Part shown: positions 51,757 to 60,182 of the stretch, one piece after another
How positions within the stretch are numbered: position 1 is the stretch's first letter
How the letters are laid out: the number at the start of each line of letters is the position of its first letter
From: Nocardia mikamii NBRC 108933
GTDB taxonomy: Bacteria > Actinomycetota > Actinomycetes > Mycobacteriales > Mycobacteriaceae
NCBI RefSeq assembly: GCF_001613505.1
Contig: NZ_BDCM01000006.1
Location: 248,001 to 312,000, forward strand
DNA: 64,000 nucleotides
Direction: 5' to 3'
Position numbers and translations under genes: made by a program
Notes under the pieces: generated by a model
The model's database searches: none
Told to the model about the DNA's origin: nothing
What the model saw: only the letters and a program-made list of their open reading frames with translations

Positions 51757-53259
51757 GTGCCGATGCGAATATCTGGACCGATTACCGTATCGGCGCTGGT
51801 GGTTGCGGGTTTGATGGCTACAGGTTCGGCGGCGCACACGACCGCGCGAACCAGTGCGCCGAAGACGACCGAGGCGCGCCTGGCGGCAGCGAGCTCCCCC
51901 ACCGACGCCGGCAACTCCGACGCCGAGGCGGTGGGGCTGGTACCCGCCGCTCCCGAACCTCCTCGCAAACTCAGAGCTATGACGGCGCCCGCGGCTGGGG
52001 CGCCGTTGTTCGGCGGTACCGTTCCGCTGCAGGACATCGCGTTGCCGGGCGGTAGCGGAGCCTTCGGCATTCCGGAGATCGTGCTCGCCGCATACCGCAA
52101 TGCCGAACTGACCCTGCAGTCCTCGGAGCCGAACTGCGGTCTGAACTGGAGCCTGCTCGCCGGGATCGGGCGCATCGAGTCCAATCACGCCGGGCACGGC
52201 CGCACCGACGCCGCGGGCACGACCATCGGCACCATCTACGGCCCCTCACTGGACGGCACACTGCCGGGTAACGAGGTCATCAAGGCCGCCGACGGCAATT
52301 TCGTGCGGGCGGTCGGCCCGATGCAGTTCCTGCCCGGCACCTGGTCGCTGTACGCGTCCGACGGTAACGGCGACGGTGTCGCGGATCCGAACAACGTCTT
52401 CGACGCGTCGCTGGCCGCGGGCAAGTATCTGTGCTCGGGTGGGCTGAATCTGCGTGACCCGCAGCAGGAACTGCGCGCGGTCCTGCGCTACAACAACTCG
52501 ACGGCCTATGCGGCCAACGTGCTGAGCTGGGCCAACGCCTACAAGACCGGCGGCGCCCCGACCCAGGTGCAGATCTCGCCCGATCTGATTCCGCCGGGCA
52601 CGATGCAGGCCCCGCCCGCGGGTCCGGACATCCTCGCCGCGAACGGCAGTATTCCGACCCCCACCGAGCCGCCGTCGCGGGCCACCACCACCGTGCCCAC
52701 GCCGCAACAGCCGACGCAGGTGATGATCAATATCCCCGGGCTGCCGCCGATTCCGTGCGGCATCTTCTGCCCGCCTCCGAAGCCGAATCCGTGCGATCCG
52801 GCCGCGGTGCCGGCGCCGATGCCGCAACCGGGGCAACCCGCCCGACCGGCCGCACCCGCCCAGACCCAGCGCTGGGCGGCGGGCGACCCGGTGCGCCCGG
52901 TCGATCCGCAGGCCGCCGAGGGCAAGCCCGCCGATCCGAACGCGCCGGCGAATCCGAATGCGGCTCCGGCCGATCCGAACGCGCCGAAGCCGGCCGCCCC
53001 GGCCTGCACGCAGCCGCAGGGCCAGGCGGCGCCCGGCGCTCAGCCCGGCGCACCGGCACAGCCGAACGGCGCACCGGCACCGGCCGCACCCGAGCAGGAG
53101 TCGCAAACGCCGTCCAAGACACCGGAACCCGGCCCGGAGGCGGCCGCGCCCGCGCCGGCCGCGCCGCCGAGCCCGACGCAGCAGCCCGGGATCACGCTGC
53201 CGTTCGGAATCGTCGTCCCGCTGCCCGTCCTGCCCGGTCCGCCGGCACCGCCGCAGTAG
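51757..53259 (+). CDS. Secreted lytic-transglycosylase-like protein with Pro/Ala-rich tail
   Basis: 500 residues from GTG 51757, with GAGGGG 7 bases upstream. The N-terminus has a hydrophobic signal, then a spacer, then an SLT-type fold: catalytic Glu region LLAGIGRIESNHAGHG, RAVGPMQFLPGTWSLYASDG and YLCSGGLNLRDPQQELRAVLRYNNS. After about residue 280 the chain is a Pro/Ala/Asn tail with degenerate PNAP-type repeats, typical of wall-spanning linkers. It resembles the M. tuberculosis Rv1230c type and probably cleaves peptidoglycan. A second shorter paralogue follows. Confidence 0.9.
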   Translation: MPMRISGPITVSALVVAGLMATGSAAHTTARTSAPKTTEARLAAASSPTDAGNSDAEAVGLVPAAPEPPRKLRAMTAPAAGAPLFGGTVPLQDIALPGGSGAFGIPEIVLAAYRNAELTLQSSEPNCGLNWSLLAGIGRIESNHAGHGRTDAAGTTIGTIYGPSLDGTLPGNEVIKAADGNFVRAVGPMQFLPGTWSLYASDGNGDGVADPNNVFDASLAAGKYLCSGGLNLRDPQQELRAVLRYNNSTAYAANVLSWANAYKTGGAPTQVQISPDLIPPGTMQAPPAGPDILAANGSIPTPTEPPSRATTTVPTPQQPTQVMINIPGLPPIPCGIFCPPPKPNPCDPAAVPAPMPQPGQPARPAAPAQTQRWAAGDPVRPVDPQAAEGKPADPNAPANPNAAPADPNAPKPAAPACTQPQGQAAPGAQPGAPAQPNGAPAPAAPEQESQTPSKTPEPGPEAAAPAPAAPPSPTQQPGITLPFGIVVPLPVLPGPPAPPQ

Positions 53260-53281
53260 TCGCCCGGCCCCCTCGTTCGAC

Positions 53282-53311
53282 CCGAAACCCCCGCTGAGGC
53301 GGGGGTTTCGG
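53282..53311 (+). terminator. Hairpin terminator between transglycosylase genes
   Basis: Perfect 13-bp stem CCGAAACCCCCGC/GCGGGGGTTTCGG with a TGAG loop, 22 bases after the stop. It separates the two paralogues transcriptionally. Confidence 0.85.
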
Positions 53312-53361
53312 CGTAAACGGGACAGGCGGTCACGAAGCAGTAACGAAAAGGTCTCGGATGC

Positions 53362-53383
53362 GGTAATCTGATCTCGTTGTGTC
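53362..53383 (+). promoter_or_regulatory. Shared promoter element, transglycosylase copy 2
   Basis: GGTAATCTGATCTCGTTGT, the match to copy 1, with TAATCT as candidate -10. GTAACGAAAAG just upstream and GTCACGAAAAG just downstream form a further direct repeat pair around it. Confidence 0.5.
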
Positions 53384-53422
53384 ACGAAAAGCTCACAGCG
53401 AGCATTGGAGGGTCACCACATC

Positions 53423-54259
53423 GTGGGACGTCACCGTAAGCAGCCGGCCACCCCTGTCCGGCGCGGATCCGTTATCGCTCTGACCGGCCTCGTCCCCGCG
53501 GGACTCGTAGCCGTCGGCGCCTCCGCCGCCGAGGTCAACACCGGCGAATTCACCGCTGTGGCTCTGCCGCAACACACTCCGGATGCTCAGCAGGCTGTGG
53601 ACCAGCAGGCCGCGCCGGACGAAATGATGCGCGCCGCAAAGCATCCCGGCCCGCCGATCGTGAAAACCGTTGCGCAGCCGGAAGGCCGGGTCGCCGCCGA
53701 TCTGCCGCCGGGACCCAACGGCCTGCCGGGCATCGCCTACGCGGCCTACCAGAACGCGGAACGCGTTCTGGCCCAGGAGCAGCCGGACTGCCATATGCCG
53801 TGGTCGGTGCTGGCCGGTATCGGACAGGTCGAATCGCATCACGCCTACGGCAAGGCCGATTCCAAGGGCGTCGCGCTCGACCCGATCTACGGGCCCGTCC
53901 TCGACGGCAGTCTCGCCGGTAACAACGTCGTGCACGCGACCGGTGACGATCTCGACGGCGGTATGCAGGGCTTCACCCGCGCGGTCGGCCCGATGCAGTT
54001 CCTGCCCGAGACGTGGCGCAAATACGCCGGGGACGGCGACGGCGACGGCATCGCCGATCCGCAGAACCTGTTCGACGCGGCCCTGACCGCCGGCAACTAC
54101 CTCTGCTCGGGCGGATTGAACATGTCGGATCTGTCGCAGCAGTCCAAGGCGATCATGCGCTACAACAACTCGATGGCCTACGTCGCCAATGTGATGGCGT
54201 GGGAGGTCGCGTACCGGACGGGTGTGGCGCCCAAGCCCAGCCAGCTGCCACGAATCTGA
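53423..54259 (+). CDS. Secreted lytic-transglycosylase-like protein, short paralogue
   Basis: 278 residues from GTG 53423, GGAGGG upstream. Signal-like helix VIALTGLVPAGLVAVGASAAE, then an SLT-type domain: LAGIGQVESHHAYGK (catalytic Glu), TRAVGPMQFLPETWRKYAGD, YLCSGGLNMSDLSQQSKAIMRYNNS. It lacks the Pro/Ala tail of its neighbour and ends soon after the domain. Sequence likeness and tandem position indicate duplication. Both probably cleave peptidoglycan glycan strands, with the tail deciding reach across the wall. Confidence 0.9.
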   Translation: MGRHRKQPATPVRRGSVIALTGLVPAGLVAVGASAAEVNTGEFTAVALPQHTPDAQQAVDQQAAPDEMMRAAKHPGPPIVKTVAQPEGRVAADLPPGPNGLPGIAYAAYQNAERVLAQEQPDCHMPWSVLAGIGQVESHHAYGKADSKGVALDPIYGPVLDGSLAGNNVVHATGDDLDGGMQGFTRAVGPMQFLPETWRKYAGDGDGDGIADPQNLFDAALTAGNYLCSGGLNMSDLSQQSKAIMRYNNSMAYVANVMAWEVAYRTGVAPKPSQLPRI

Positions 54260-54325
54260 GCGGGGCGGTAGCGGGCCCAGGCTGCCCCGAACGGCCCCGC
54301 CGCGACGGTCGCTAGACTCACCGAT

Positions 54326-55462
54326 ATGCCAGTGGTTACGGAAACGGATGTGCGGGGCGCGCTCGCGAAGGTGGACGACCCGGAGATCCGCAAGCCGATC
54401 ACCGAACTCGGCATGGTCAAGAGCGTCTCGGTCCGCGACGACAGCAGTGTCCACGTCGAGATCTATCTGACGACCGCGGCCTGCCCGCTGCGCACCAAGC
54501 TCACCGAGATGGTCACCAAGGCGGTGGCCGATGTGGCCGGCGTCGGTGCCGTGACCGTCGACCTCGACGTGATGAGCGATGAGCAGCGCACCGAACTGCG
54601 CAAGCAGCTGCGCGGCGACTCCGCCGACCCGGTGATCCCGTTCGCCCAGCCGGGGTCGCTGACCCGCGTGTACGCGGTCGCCTCCGGCAAGGGCGGCGTC
54701 GGCAAGTCGAGCGTCACCGTCAATCTCGCGGCCGCGCTCGCCGAACGCGGCCTGTCGGTCGGCGTACTGGACGCCGACATCTACGGCCATTCCGTACCGC
54801 GCATGCTCGGCACCGATCAGCGGCCCACCCAGGTGGAACGGATGATCATGCCGCCGGTCGCGCACGATGTGAAGGTCATCTCGATCGCCATGTTCACCCA
54901 GGGCAACACCCCGGTGGTGTGGCGCGGCCCGATGCTGCACCGCGCGCTGCAGCAGTTCCTGGCCGACGTGTTCTGGGGCGATCTGGACGTGCTGCTGCTG
55001 GACCTGCCGCCCGGCACCGGTGACGTCGCGATCTCCATCGCCCAGCTCATTCCGAATGCCGAGATCCTGGTCGTGACCACGCCGCAGCCGGCGGCCGCCG
55101 AGGTCGCCGAACGGGCCGGGGCCATAGCTCTGCAGACCCGTCAGCGCATCGCCGGTGTCGTGGAGAACATGTCGTGGCTGGATCTGCCCGACGGTTCCCG
55201 CATGGAGCTCTATGGTTCCGGCGGCGGTCAGGACGTCGCCGACCGGCTCACCCGCGCGGTCGGAGCCGAGGTACCGCTACTCGGTCAGATCCCGATCACC
55301 CAGGAATTACGCGAGGCCGGCGACGAAGGCACCCCGATCGTCCTGAGCGATCCGGAAAACCCTGCGGCACAAGCGCTTCGGGGCATCGCCGACAAGTTGG
55401 CGGTGCGCCGCCGCGGGCTGGCGGGCATGTCGCTGGGCATCGACACCACCCGTCACCTGTAG
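54326..55462 (+). CDS. mrp: Mrp/NBP35-family ATP-binding iron-sulfur carrier
   Basis: 378 residues. N-terminal MIP18/DUF59 domain with its conserved Cys in TTAACPLRTKL, then the deviant Walker A ASGKGGVGKSS, the switch DADIYGHSVPRMLG and LLLDLPPGTGDV. The C-terminal CPxC of many Mrp proteins is missing: the position reads ENMSWLDLPDGSRM, as I recall for M. tuberculosis Mrp (Rv1229c). It probably carries or inserts Fe-S clusters. The position next to the transglycosylase genes agrees with the Rv1229c-Rv1230c neighbourhood. Confidence 0.95.
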   Translation: MPVVTETDVRGALAKVDDPEIRKPITELGMVKSVSVRDDSSVHVEIYLTTAACPLRTKLTEMVTKAVADVAGVGAVTVDLDVMSDEQRTELRKQLRGDSADPVIPFAQPGSLTRVYAVASGKGGVGKSSVTVNLAAALAERGLSVGVLDADIYGHSVPRMLGTDQRPTQVERMIMPPVAHDVKVISIAMFTQGNTPVVWRGPMLHRALQQFLADVFWGDLDVLLLDLPPGTGDVAISIAQLIPNAEILVVTTPQPAAAEVAERAGAIALQTRQRIAGVVENMSWLDLPDGSRMELYGSGGGQDVADRLTRAVGAEVPLLGQIPITQELREAGDEGTPIVLSDPENPAAQALRGIADKLAVRRRGLAGMSLGIDTTRHL

Positions 55463-55712
55463 GCGAGCCCCCACAGTTACTCGCTCAGCGGGTTCCCGAC
55501 ACCACCGACGCCGCAACCCGCGCTGAACCCGCACGGGTGAGGACGGTGTACGCCGGTCCGGCCAGAGCCACCGAACCGGCCATGATCACCGCCATCGGCC
55601 GGGCCGTGTCCTCACCCCACAGCCCGCCCAGCGGTCCGGTCCTCGAAGTTGATCACGCCGGCTCGCCACAGCTGCCGGGCTCGCTGTCGGGGTCGCCACC
55701 TAAGCTCGACCT

Positions 55713-57047
55713 ATGCTCACGCTGCTGTTGTACGTGCTCATCGTCGGCTTGGTGGCCGCGTTGCTGTTCCTGGTGGCCAGTGCGGTGTTCGGGCGCGGGG
55801 AGGAATTGGGTCCGCTGCCGGAGGGCACGACGGTGACGGTGCTGCCCGCCGCGGGGATCCGCGGATCGGATGTGCGCGCCTTGCGATTCCAGCAGGTCTT
55901 CCGGGGGTACAAGGCGGGCGAGGTCGACTGGGCGCTGAGCCGATTGGCCGCACGGATCGACGAGCTGGAACTTCAGCTCGAGCGCAGCCGTGTCGCCACT
56001 CGGTCCGCCGACGGGGCGCCGGAAACCTCACCGGCGCAACCGAATACGGGAAGCACACGGCCTCCCACGGATACTCCCCCAGCCGCCGCCAACGGCACGA
56101 CCACCAACTTCAGCACCGGAACCTTCTTCGGCGGGGCCACCTTCGCCGGCCCCGGCGGCACGACTCCCGACGGCCTGGGCGGACCGGCTTCCGCTGCTGC
56201 GGGTACCCAGGCTGCCGGCGGTGTGACCGGTCAGACTCCTGCCGGTCCGGTCGATAGCTCCGCCACCGGCTTTACTCCCGGCATCGCCACCACCCCCGGC
56301 ACCGGCACCACCCTCGGCACCGGCATGCCCCCCGGCGCGGGCTTTACCCCCGGCACCGGCATCACCCCCGGCACCAGCATCACCCCCGGCGCGGGCTCTA
56401 CCCCCGGCACCGGCTTCACCCCTGGAGCGGGACCTACCCCCGGGGCGGGCTTTACCCCCGGCACCGGCTTCACTCCCGGGGCGGGACCTACCCCCAGCAC
56501 CGGCTTCACCCCGGCCGCGGGCTCCACCCTCGGCGCGGGCTACGCGCCCGGCGCCGGTTTCGGCGGCGTACCCGCCGGGCCAGGAATGCCCACCGGCACC
56601 GCCGTCCCCGCAACCGGCTTCCCCGTGAACGGATACGCACCGGCTACCGGTACCGCCCCGACCGTCGCGGGCCCCCACACCGCCACGCCCACCGGGTCCA
56701 CCGTCGGGGTGCCGGGCAGCATCGGGCAGGCCCACGGCACGGTCGGGGTCGCTTCGCCGACCGACGCCACCGCACAGGCACCGGCACCGGGCTCCGCCGA
56801 GCAGGGCACCACCCAGCAGGCTTCCGCCGGGCACGACGGTGTGGCGCCGACCGACCGGTCGACGACCGTCCGCCCCGAGTCGGAGACCCCCACCGGACCG
56901 GGAGGGACCGGAACCACCGGTTACATCGCTCCCTCCGGGCCGGACTCGACGACCGGATTCGCCCCGGCGACGGAGACTCCCGCGACCGGCTGGGCGCCAC
57001 CGCCGTTACCGGGCGATCCACCCTCATCCGCCGGAGGACTCCGATGA
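55713..57047 (+). CDS. DivIVA-domain membrane protein with TPG hexapeptide tail (Rv1209-like)
   Basis: 444 residues. One N-terminal helix (LLLYVLIVGLVAALLFLVA), then a short DivIVA-like segment (VRALRFQQVFRGYKAGEVDWALSRLAARI) matching the small M. tuberculosis protein Rv1209, which likewise precedes tag. Beyond about residue 100 the chain is a long Thr/Pro/Gly/Ala-rich extension, including 16 hexapeptides of the form xTPGxG (residues 187-282). The extension is absent from the short relative. A TAAGCT -10-like hexamer lies 8 bases before the ATG, so the message may be leaderless. The stop overlaps the tag start (ATGA). Confidence 0.87.
   Translation: MLTLLLYVLIVGLVAALLFLVASAVFGRGEELGPLPEGTTVTVLPAAGIRGSDVRALRFQQVFRGYKAGEVDWALSRLAARIDELELQLERSRVATRSADGAPETSPAQPNTGSTRPPTDTPPAAANGTTTNFSTGTFFGGATFAGPGGTTPDGLGGPASAAAGTQAAGGVTGQTPAGPVDSSATGFTPGIATTPGTGTTLGTGMPPGAGFTPGTGITPGTSITPGAGSTPGTGFTPGAGPTPGAGFTPGTGFTPGAGPTPSTGFTPAAGSTLGAGYAPGAGFGGVPAGPGMPTGTAVPATGFPVNGYAPATGTAPTVAGPHTATPTGSTVGVPGSIGQAHGTVGVASPTDATAQAPAPGSAEQGTTQQASAGHDGVAPTDRSTTVRPESETPTGPGGTGTTGYIAPSGPDSTTGFAPATETPATGWAPPPLPGDPPSSAGGLR
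56271..56558 (+). repeat. Sixteen 18-bp coding repeats (xTPGxG)
   Basis: Sixteen consecutive 18-bp units encode six-residue blocks such as FTPGTG, ITPGAG, STPGTG, PTPGAG and TTLGTG. Larger duplications are visible (FTPGAGPTP appears twice). Units diverge by a few bases, so copy number is likely to vary among strains. The product would be a flexible, elastin-like linker. Confidence 0.9.
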
Positions 57048-57616
57048 GCGTCGAGGCGATGGTGGACGACGGGAAGGTGCGCTGCGGCTGGTCGCAGTCG
57101 TCGCAGCTCTATCGGGATTATCACGACTCCGAGTGGGGTCGGCCGCTGCATGGGGACGATGCGCTGTTCGAGCGGATGTGCCTCGAGGCATTCCAGTCCG
57201 GGCTGTCGTGGATCACGATCCTGCGCAAGCGACCGGCGTTCCGGACGGCGTTCGCCGGATTCGCCATCGACCGGGTGGCCGAATTCGGGGACGACGACGT
57301 GGAACGGCTGCTGGCCGATCCAGGCATCGTGCGCAATCGCGCCAAAATCCTCGCGTGTGTCGCCAATGCCCGGGTTGCGCGGGAGCTGAGCCCGGGGCTG
57401 GACGAGCTGCTCTGGTCCTTCGCGCCGCCGGCTCGCCCGCGTCCGCGCGCGCTGTCCGACGTGCCCGCCGTCACACCCGAATCCGTAGCTCTCGCAAGAG
57501 AACTCAAGAAGCGAGGGTTCCGGTTCGTGGGCCCCACCACGGCCTACGCATTGATGCAGGCAACCGGAATGGTCGATGACCATCTGGCCGATTGCTGGGT
57601 CGATCTGCGGCATTGA
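57044..57616 (+). CDS. tag: DNA-3-methyladenine glycosylase I
   Basis: 190 residues. Family features: RCGWSQSSQLYRDYHDSEWG near the N-terminus with its zinc Cys, HGDDALFERMCLEAFQSGLSW, the Asp/Glu region for base recognition, and FRFVGPTTAYALMQATGMVDDHLADCW at the C-terminus with His and Cys of the zinc site. The enzyme excises 3-methyladenine in base excision repair. It matches M. tuberculosis TagA (Rv1210), between the Rv1209-like and DUF3117 genes. Confidence 0.95.
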   Translation: MSVEAMVDDGKVRCGWSQSSQLYRDYHDSEWGRPLHGDDALFERMCLEAFQSGLSWITILRKRPAFRTAFAGFAIDRVAEFGDDDVERLLADPGIVRNRAKILACVANARVARELSPGLDELLWSFAPPARPRPRALSDVPAVTPESVALARELKKRGFRFVGPTTAYALMQATGMVDDHLADCWVDLRH

Positions 57617-57795
57617 TCGCGCGCCACGCCGGTCGGTTTTCGAACTCAGGTACCCGGCCGGTTCGCTGATAAGGAAGAATAGGCGTGGTGCAGCCCACCG
57701 GACATGCCTGTCGCGTCCGGCGGCTGCCTGTTGGTGACAACACATTAGTTCCGAGAAGTGCGCAGCAGACCGCGCGGATCTGGAGGGAGCAGAGG

Positions 57796-57963
57796 ATGGC
57801 GGCCATGAAGCCCCGCACCGGGGACGGTCCCCTCGAGGCAACCAAGGAAGGGCGTGGAATCGTCATGCGGGTTCCACTCGAGGGTGGCGGGCGTTTGGTC
57901 GTCGAGCTCACGCCGGAGGAAGCGGCAGCTCTCGGTAAAGAGCTCACCGCGGTAACCAGCTAG
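57796..57963 (+). CDS. DUF3117 small protein (Rv1211-like)
   Basis: 55 residues from ATG 57796, with GGAGGGAGC and AGAGG upstream; a longer frame from 57685 is unsupported. The sequence MAAMKPRTGDGPLEATKEG and VPLEGGGRLVVELTPEEAAAL is almost invariant among mycolic-acid actinobacteria. Its role is unknown. A small inverted repeat TGTTG-4-CAACA (about 57730) lies upstream, in the 179-base leader. A strong hairpin follows. Confidence 0.93.
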   Translation: MAAMKPRTGDGPLEATKEGRGIVMRVPLEGGGRLVVELTPEEAAALGKELTAVTS

Positions 57964-58017
57964 CCGCTCGACCCAACGAAATACACCGGTGATGAAATTG
58001 CCGGAGCGAACCCGCGC

Positions 58018-58053
58018 GCGCAGATCCGGCTGGGTCACCGGCCGGATCTGCGC
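58018..58053 (+). terminator. Hairpin terminator after DUF3117
   Basis: Perfect 13-bp stem GCGCAGATCCGGC/GCCGGATCTGCGC with a 10-base loop, 55 bases after the stop. No T-tract. Confidence 0.75.
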
Positions 58054-58104
58054 CCGTCGCGGCGACTACCTCGACCGGGCGACCGTATCCGCCCGACGGA
58101 TCAC

Positions 58105-59007
58105 ATGAACGGTCCGGACCAGCAGATGCGCGAAGCAACCCCCGGCCCCACGCCGCGGACGTCCACAGTCCACGCCGAACCCCTCGCCGCGATCGCACCC
58201 GCGGTGGCCTGCCCCGAATGCCGGGCGGGTGTCGCGCTCCGGGATCGGCGCCTGGTGTGCGAGTCCGGCCACAGCTTCGATCTCGCCAAACAGGGGTACG
58301 TCAGCCTGCTGACCGGGGCCGCGACCAAGATGACCGGCGATACCGCGGACATGCTGGACGCCCGGGCCCGGTTCCAGAGCGCGGGCCATTTCGCCCCGAT
58401 CGCACACGCGACAGCCGAGGCCGTGGCCGACGGCGCACCGACCGGCACGATTCTCGAAATCGGCGCCGGCACCGGCTACTACCTGGCAGCCGGTCTGGAG
58501 GCGGCTCCGGCCGCGCACGGCATCGCACTCGACGTCTCGAAACCGGCAGCGCGGCGGGCCGCTCGCGCTCACCCACGGGCGGCCTCGATACTCGCCGACG
58601 TCTGGCGAGGGCTGCCGATCCGGGACAGTGCGCTCGACCGGGTGCTGTGTGTGTTCGCGCCGCGCAACCCGGCCGAGGTCGCGCGGGTGCTGCGCCCCGG
58701 CGGCACCTTCGTCGTGGTCACTCCCACCCCACGCCACCTGGGCGAACTCATCGCCCCGCTCGGCATGGTGGGTGTGCAGACGGACAAGGACGCGCGCCTG
58801 ACCGACGCCCTGTCCGCCGATTTCCGTTGCACCGGAAGCGTCACGGTGGAGTACGACATGACCCTGGACCACGCGTCGATCGCGAATGTGGTCGGTATGG
58901 GCCCGTCCGCGCACCACGCCGCCGAATCCCGCAGCGACCTGATCGCCGCCCTCCCGGAGACGATGCCGGTCACCGCCTCGGTCACGGTCACGGTCTACCA
59001 GCGCTGA
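58105..59007 (+). CDS. 23S rRNA (guanine) methyltransferase, RlmA/TlrB-like
   Basis: 300 residues. An N-terminal zinc site (CPECRAG ... VCESGHSF) and the following FDLAKQGYVSLL are the signature of the RrmA/TlrB family, which methylates G745 or G748 of 23S rRNA. The SAM-binding motif ILEIGAGTGYYLAAGL is intact. TlrB-type methylation gives tylosin-class macrolide resistance together with other marks; RrmA is a housekeeping enzyme. Which base is used cannot be read. The first 30 residues are Pro/Thr-rich and may be non-conserved. Confidence 0.9.
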   Translation: MNGPDQQMREATPGPTPRTSTVHAEPLAAIAPAVACPECRAGVALRDRRLVCESGHSFDLAKQGYVSLLTGAATKMTGDTADMLDARARFQSAGHFAPIAHATAEAVADGAPTGTILEIGAGTGYYLAAGLEAAPAAHGIALDVSKPAARRAARAHPRAASILADVWRGLPIRDSALDRVLCVFAPRNPAEVARVLRPGGTFVVVTPTPRHLGELIAPLGMVGVQTDKDARLTDALSADFRCTGSVTVEYDMTLDHASIANVVGMGPSAHHAAESRSDLIAALPETMPVTASVTVTVYQR

Positions 59008-59068
59008 TCGTTCTCGCCGAGGAGATCCACCGGATGTCCGACCGGCCGGCCGACAGCGTGATCGACCC

Positions 59069-59157
59069 CCGCTCGCCGCGACGGTCAGCGCCTGCCCAGC
59101 CGCTCGGCACGATGGTCGCCGCTCGCCGCCCGCCCGCTCGCCGCGGTGGTCAGCGCC
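59069..59157. repeat. Pair of 24-bp direct repeats
   Basis: Copies at 59069-59092 and 59134-59157 differ at two bases (GACGG against GGTGG in the middle); a partial third lies near 59118. They fall in the 213-base gap between the methyltransferase and sigma factor genes, which otherwise holds only a doubtful 43-codon frame. Confidence 0.7.
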
Positions 59158-59220
59158 CAGTGTGAACGCCGGACGAGCCGACTTCTGGAAACAGCGGCGC
59201 ATCGGCGATCCGCCCTGCCC

Positions 59221-60087
59221 TCAGCGGAAGAAGGCCGCCACCCGCTCCCGGTCGGCGTAGACATAGATCTCCGCGATGCGACCACCGGTCACCGTGAAGG
59301 CGAGCAGCACTCCGGGCTGCCCGTCGAACCTGATCACCGCACCGGCGGCGCCGTTCACCAGCACTGGTCGCACATCCGAGGACGGCCGGGCGAACAGCAG
59401 CGCGCGGGTGGCGGTCTCGTGCGGGCCGTGGATCTCCCAGCCGCCTCCCGCACCGGCGTCGGCGCGCAGCACGATCTCCGGAGCGAGCTGCGCCACCAGA
59501 GCCTCGAAGTCGCCACGACGGGCGGCCGCGAAGAATGCGTCCACCACCGCGCGCTGGTCACCGAGGTCACCGTCGGGCATCGGCGCGGTCCGCAGCCGGC
59601 GCCGCGCGCGACTGGCCAATTGGCGTGTGGCGGCGGTGGTCCGGTCCAACAGTGTGGCGATGTGATCGAACGGCACCGCGAAGCTGTCGTGCAGGACGAA
59701 GGCGATACGTTCGGCAGGATCCAGCTGGGACAGCACCATCTGTATCGCCAGCCCCACCGAATCCGCCAGCAGCGCTTGCTCTTCCGGCGCCGGACCGTCG
59801 GCGGCGACGAACAGCGGGTCCGGCAGCCGGGCACCGCTCGGATGTTCCGGCCGGGACCGTCGAGCGCGCAACAGATCCAGGCAGGTGTGCGCCACGGCCG
59901 TGCTCAGCCAGGCGTCGAGATCGCTTACCGCGCGGGGCGGGCTGCGATGCACGCGCAGCCAGGTCTCCTGCACGGCGTCCTCGGCATCGGTCGCCGAGCC
60001 GAGGATGTGATGCGCGAGCGCCCGAAATCGCGGCCGCTGTTCGTGCAGCCGTTGCAGGGCCTGTTCGCGCTCGCTCACGCCGGTCAC
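59221..60087 (-). CDS. ECF sigma factor with SnoaL-like C-terminal domain (SigJ/ECF41 type)
   Basis: 288 residues from GTG 60087 (GTG 60078 also possible). Region 2 (FRALAHHILGSATDAEDAVQETWLRVH) and region 4 (LSQLDPAERIAFVLHDSFAVPFDHIATLL) are followed by a SnoaL-like domain (AVVDAFFAAARRGDFEALVAQLAPEIVL to VLLAFTVTGGRIAEIYVYAD). In ECF41-type factors this C-terminal domain, not a separate anti-sigma, controls activity, and targets are usually adjacent. The divergent DoxX-like gene, behind three 16-bp repeats, is the obvious candidate target. Confidence 0.92.
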   Translation of the reverse strand: MTGVSEREQALQRLHEQRPRFRALAHHILGSATDAEDAVQETWLRVHRSPPRAVSDLDAWLSTAVAHTCLDLLRARRSRPEHPSGARLPDPLFVAADGPAPEEQALLADSVGLAIQMVLSQLDPAERIAFVLHDSFAVPFDHIATLLDRTTAATRQLASRARRRLRTAPMPDGDLGDQRAVVDAFFAAARRGDFEALVAQLAPEIVLRADAGAGGGWEIHGPHETATRALLFARPSSDVRPVLVNGAAGAVIRFDGQPGVLLAFTVTGGRIAEIYVYADRERVAAFFR

Positions 60088-60106
60088 ATCCTCGCCACGC
60101 GCTACG

Positions 60107-60154
60107 CCGTATCAGTGTGCGGCCGTATCGGTGTGCGGCCGTATCAGTGCGACC
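60107..60154. repeat. Three 16-bp tandem repeats in divergent promoter region
   Basis: CCGTATCAGTGTGCGG at 60107, one-base variant at 60123, and a third copy at 60139 with a diverged end. They fill half of the 95-base space between the sigma factor and DoxX-like genes and are probably regulatory or a slippage product. Confidence 0.8.
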
Positions 60155-60182
60155 ACTCACCATAATCAGCCAGGAGGCAGCC

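Noticed and set aside
55463..55712. Possible small gene between mrp and the DivIVA-domain gene
   Set aside because: No frame with a ribosome site or family motif; only a TAAGCT -10-like hexamer near the right end is worth noting.
59034..59165. 43-codon plus-strand frame with GAGGAG nine bases before an ATG
   Set aside because: The ribosome site is tempting, but the product is Arg/Pro/Ala-rich and largely encoded by the 24-bp repeats. Only conservation or ribosome profiling would rescue it.
60082..60110. ECF41 promoter (TGTCACA/CGTC type) at GGTCACA
   Set aside because: The -35-like part fits roughly, but no CGTC lies at the right distance, and the match overlaps the sigma gene start codon.
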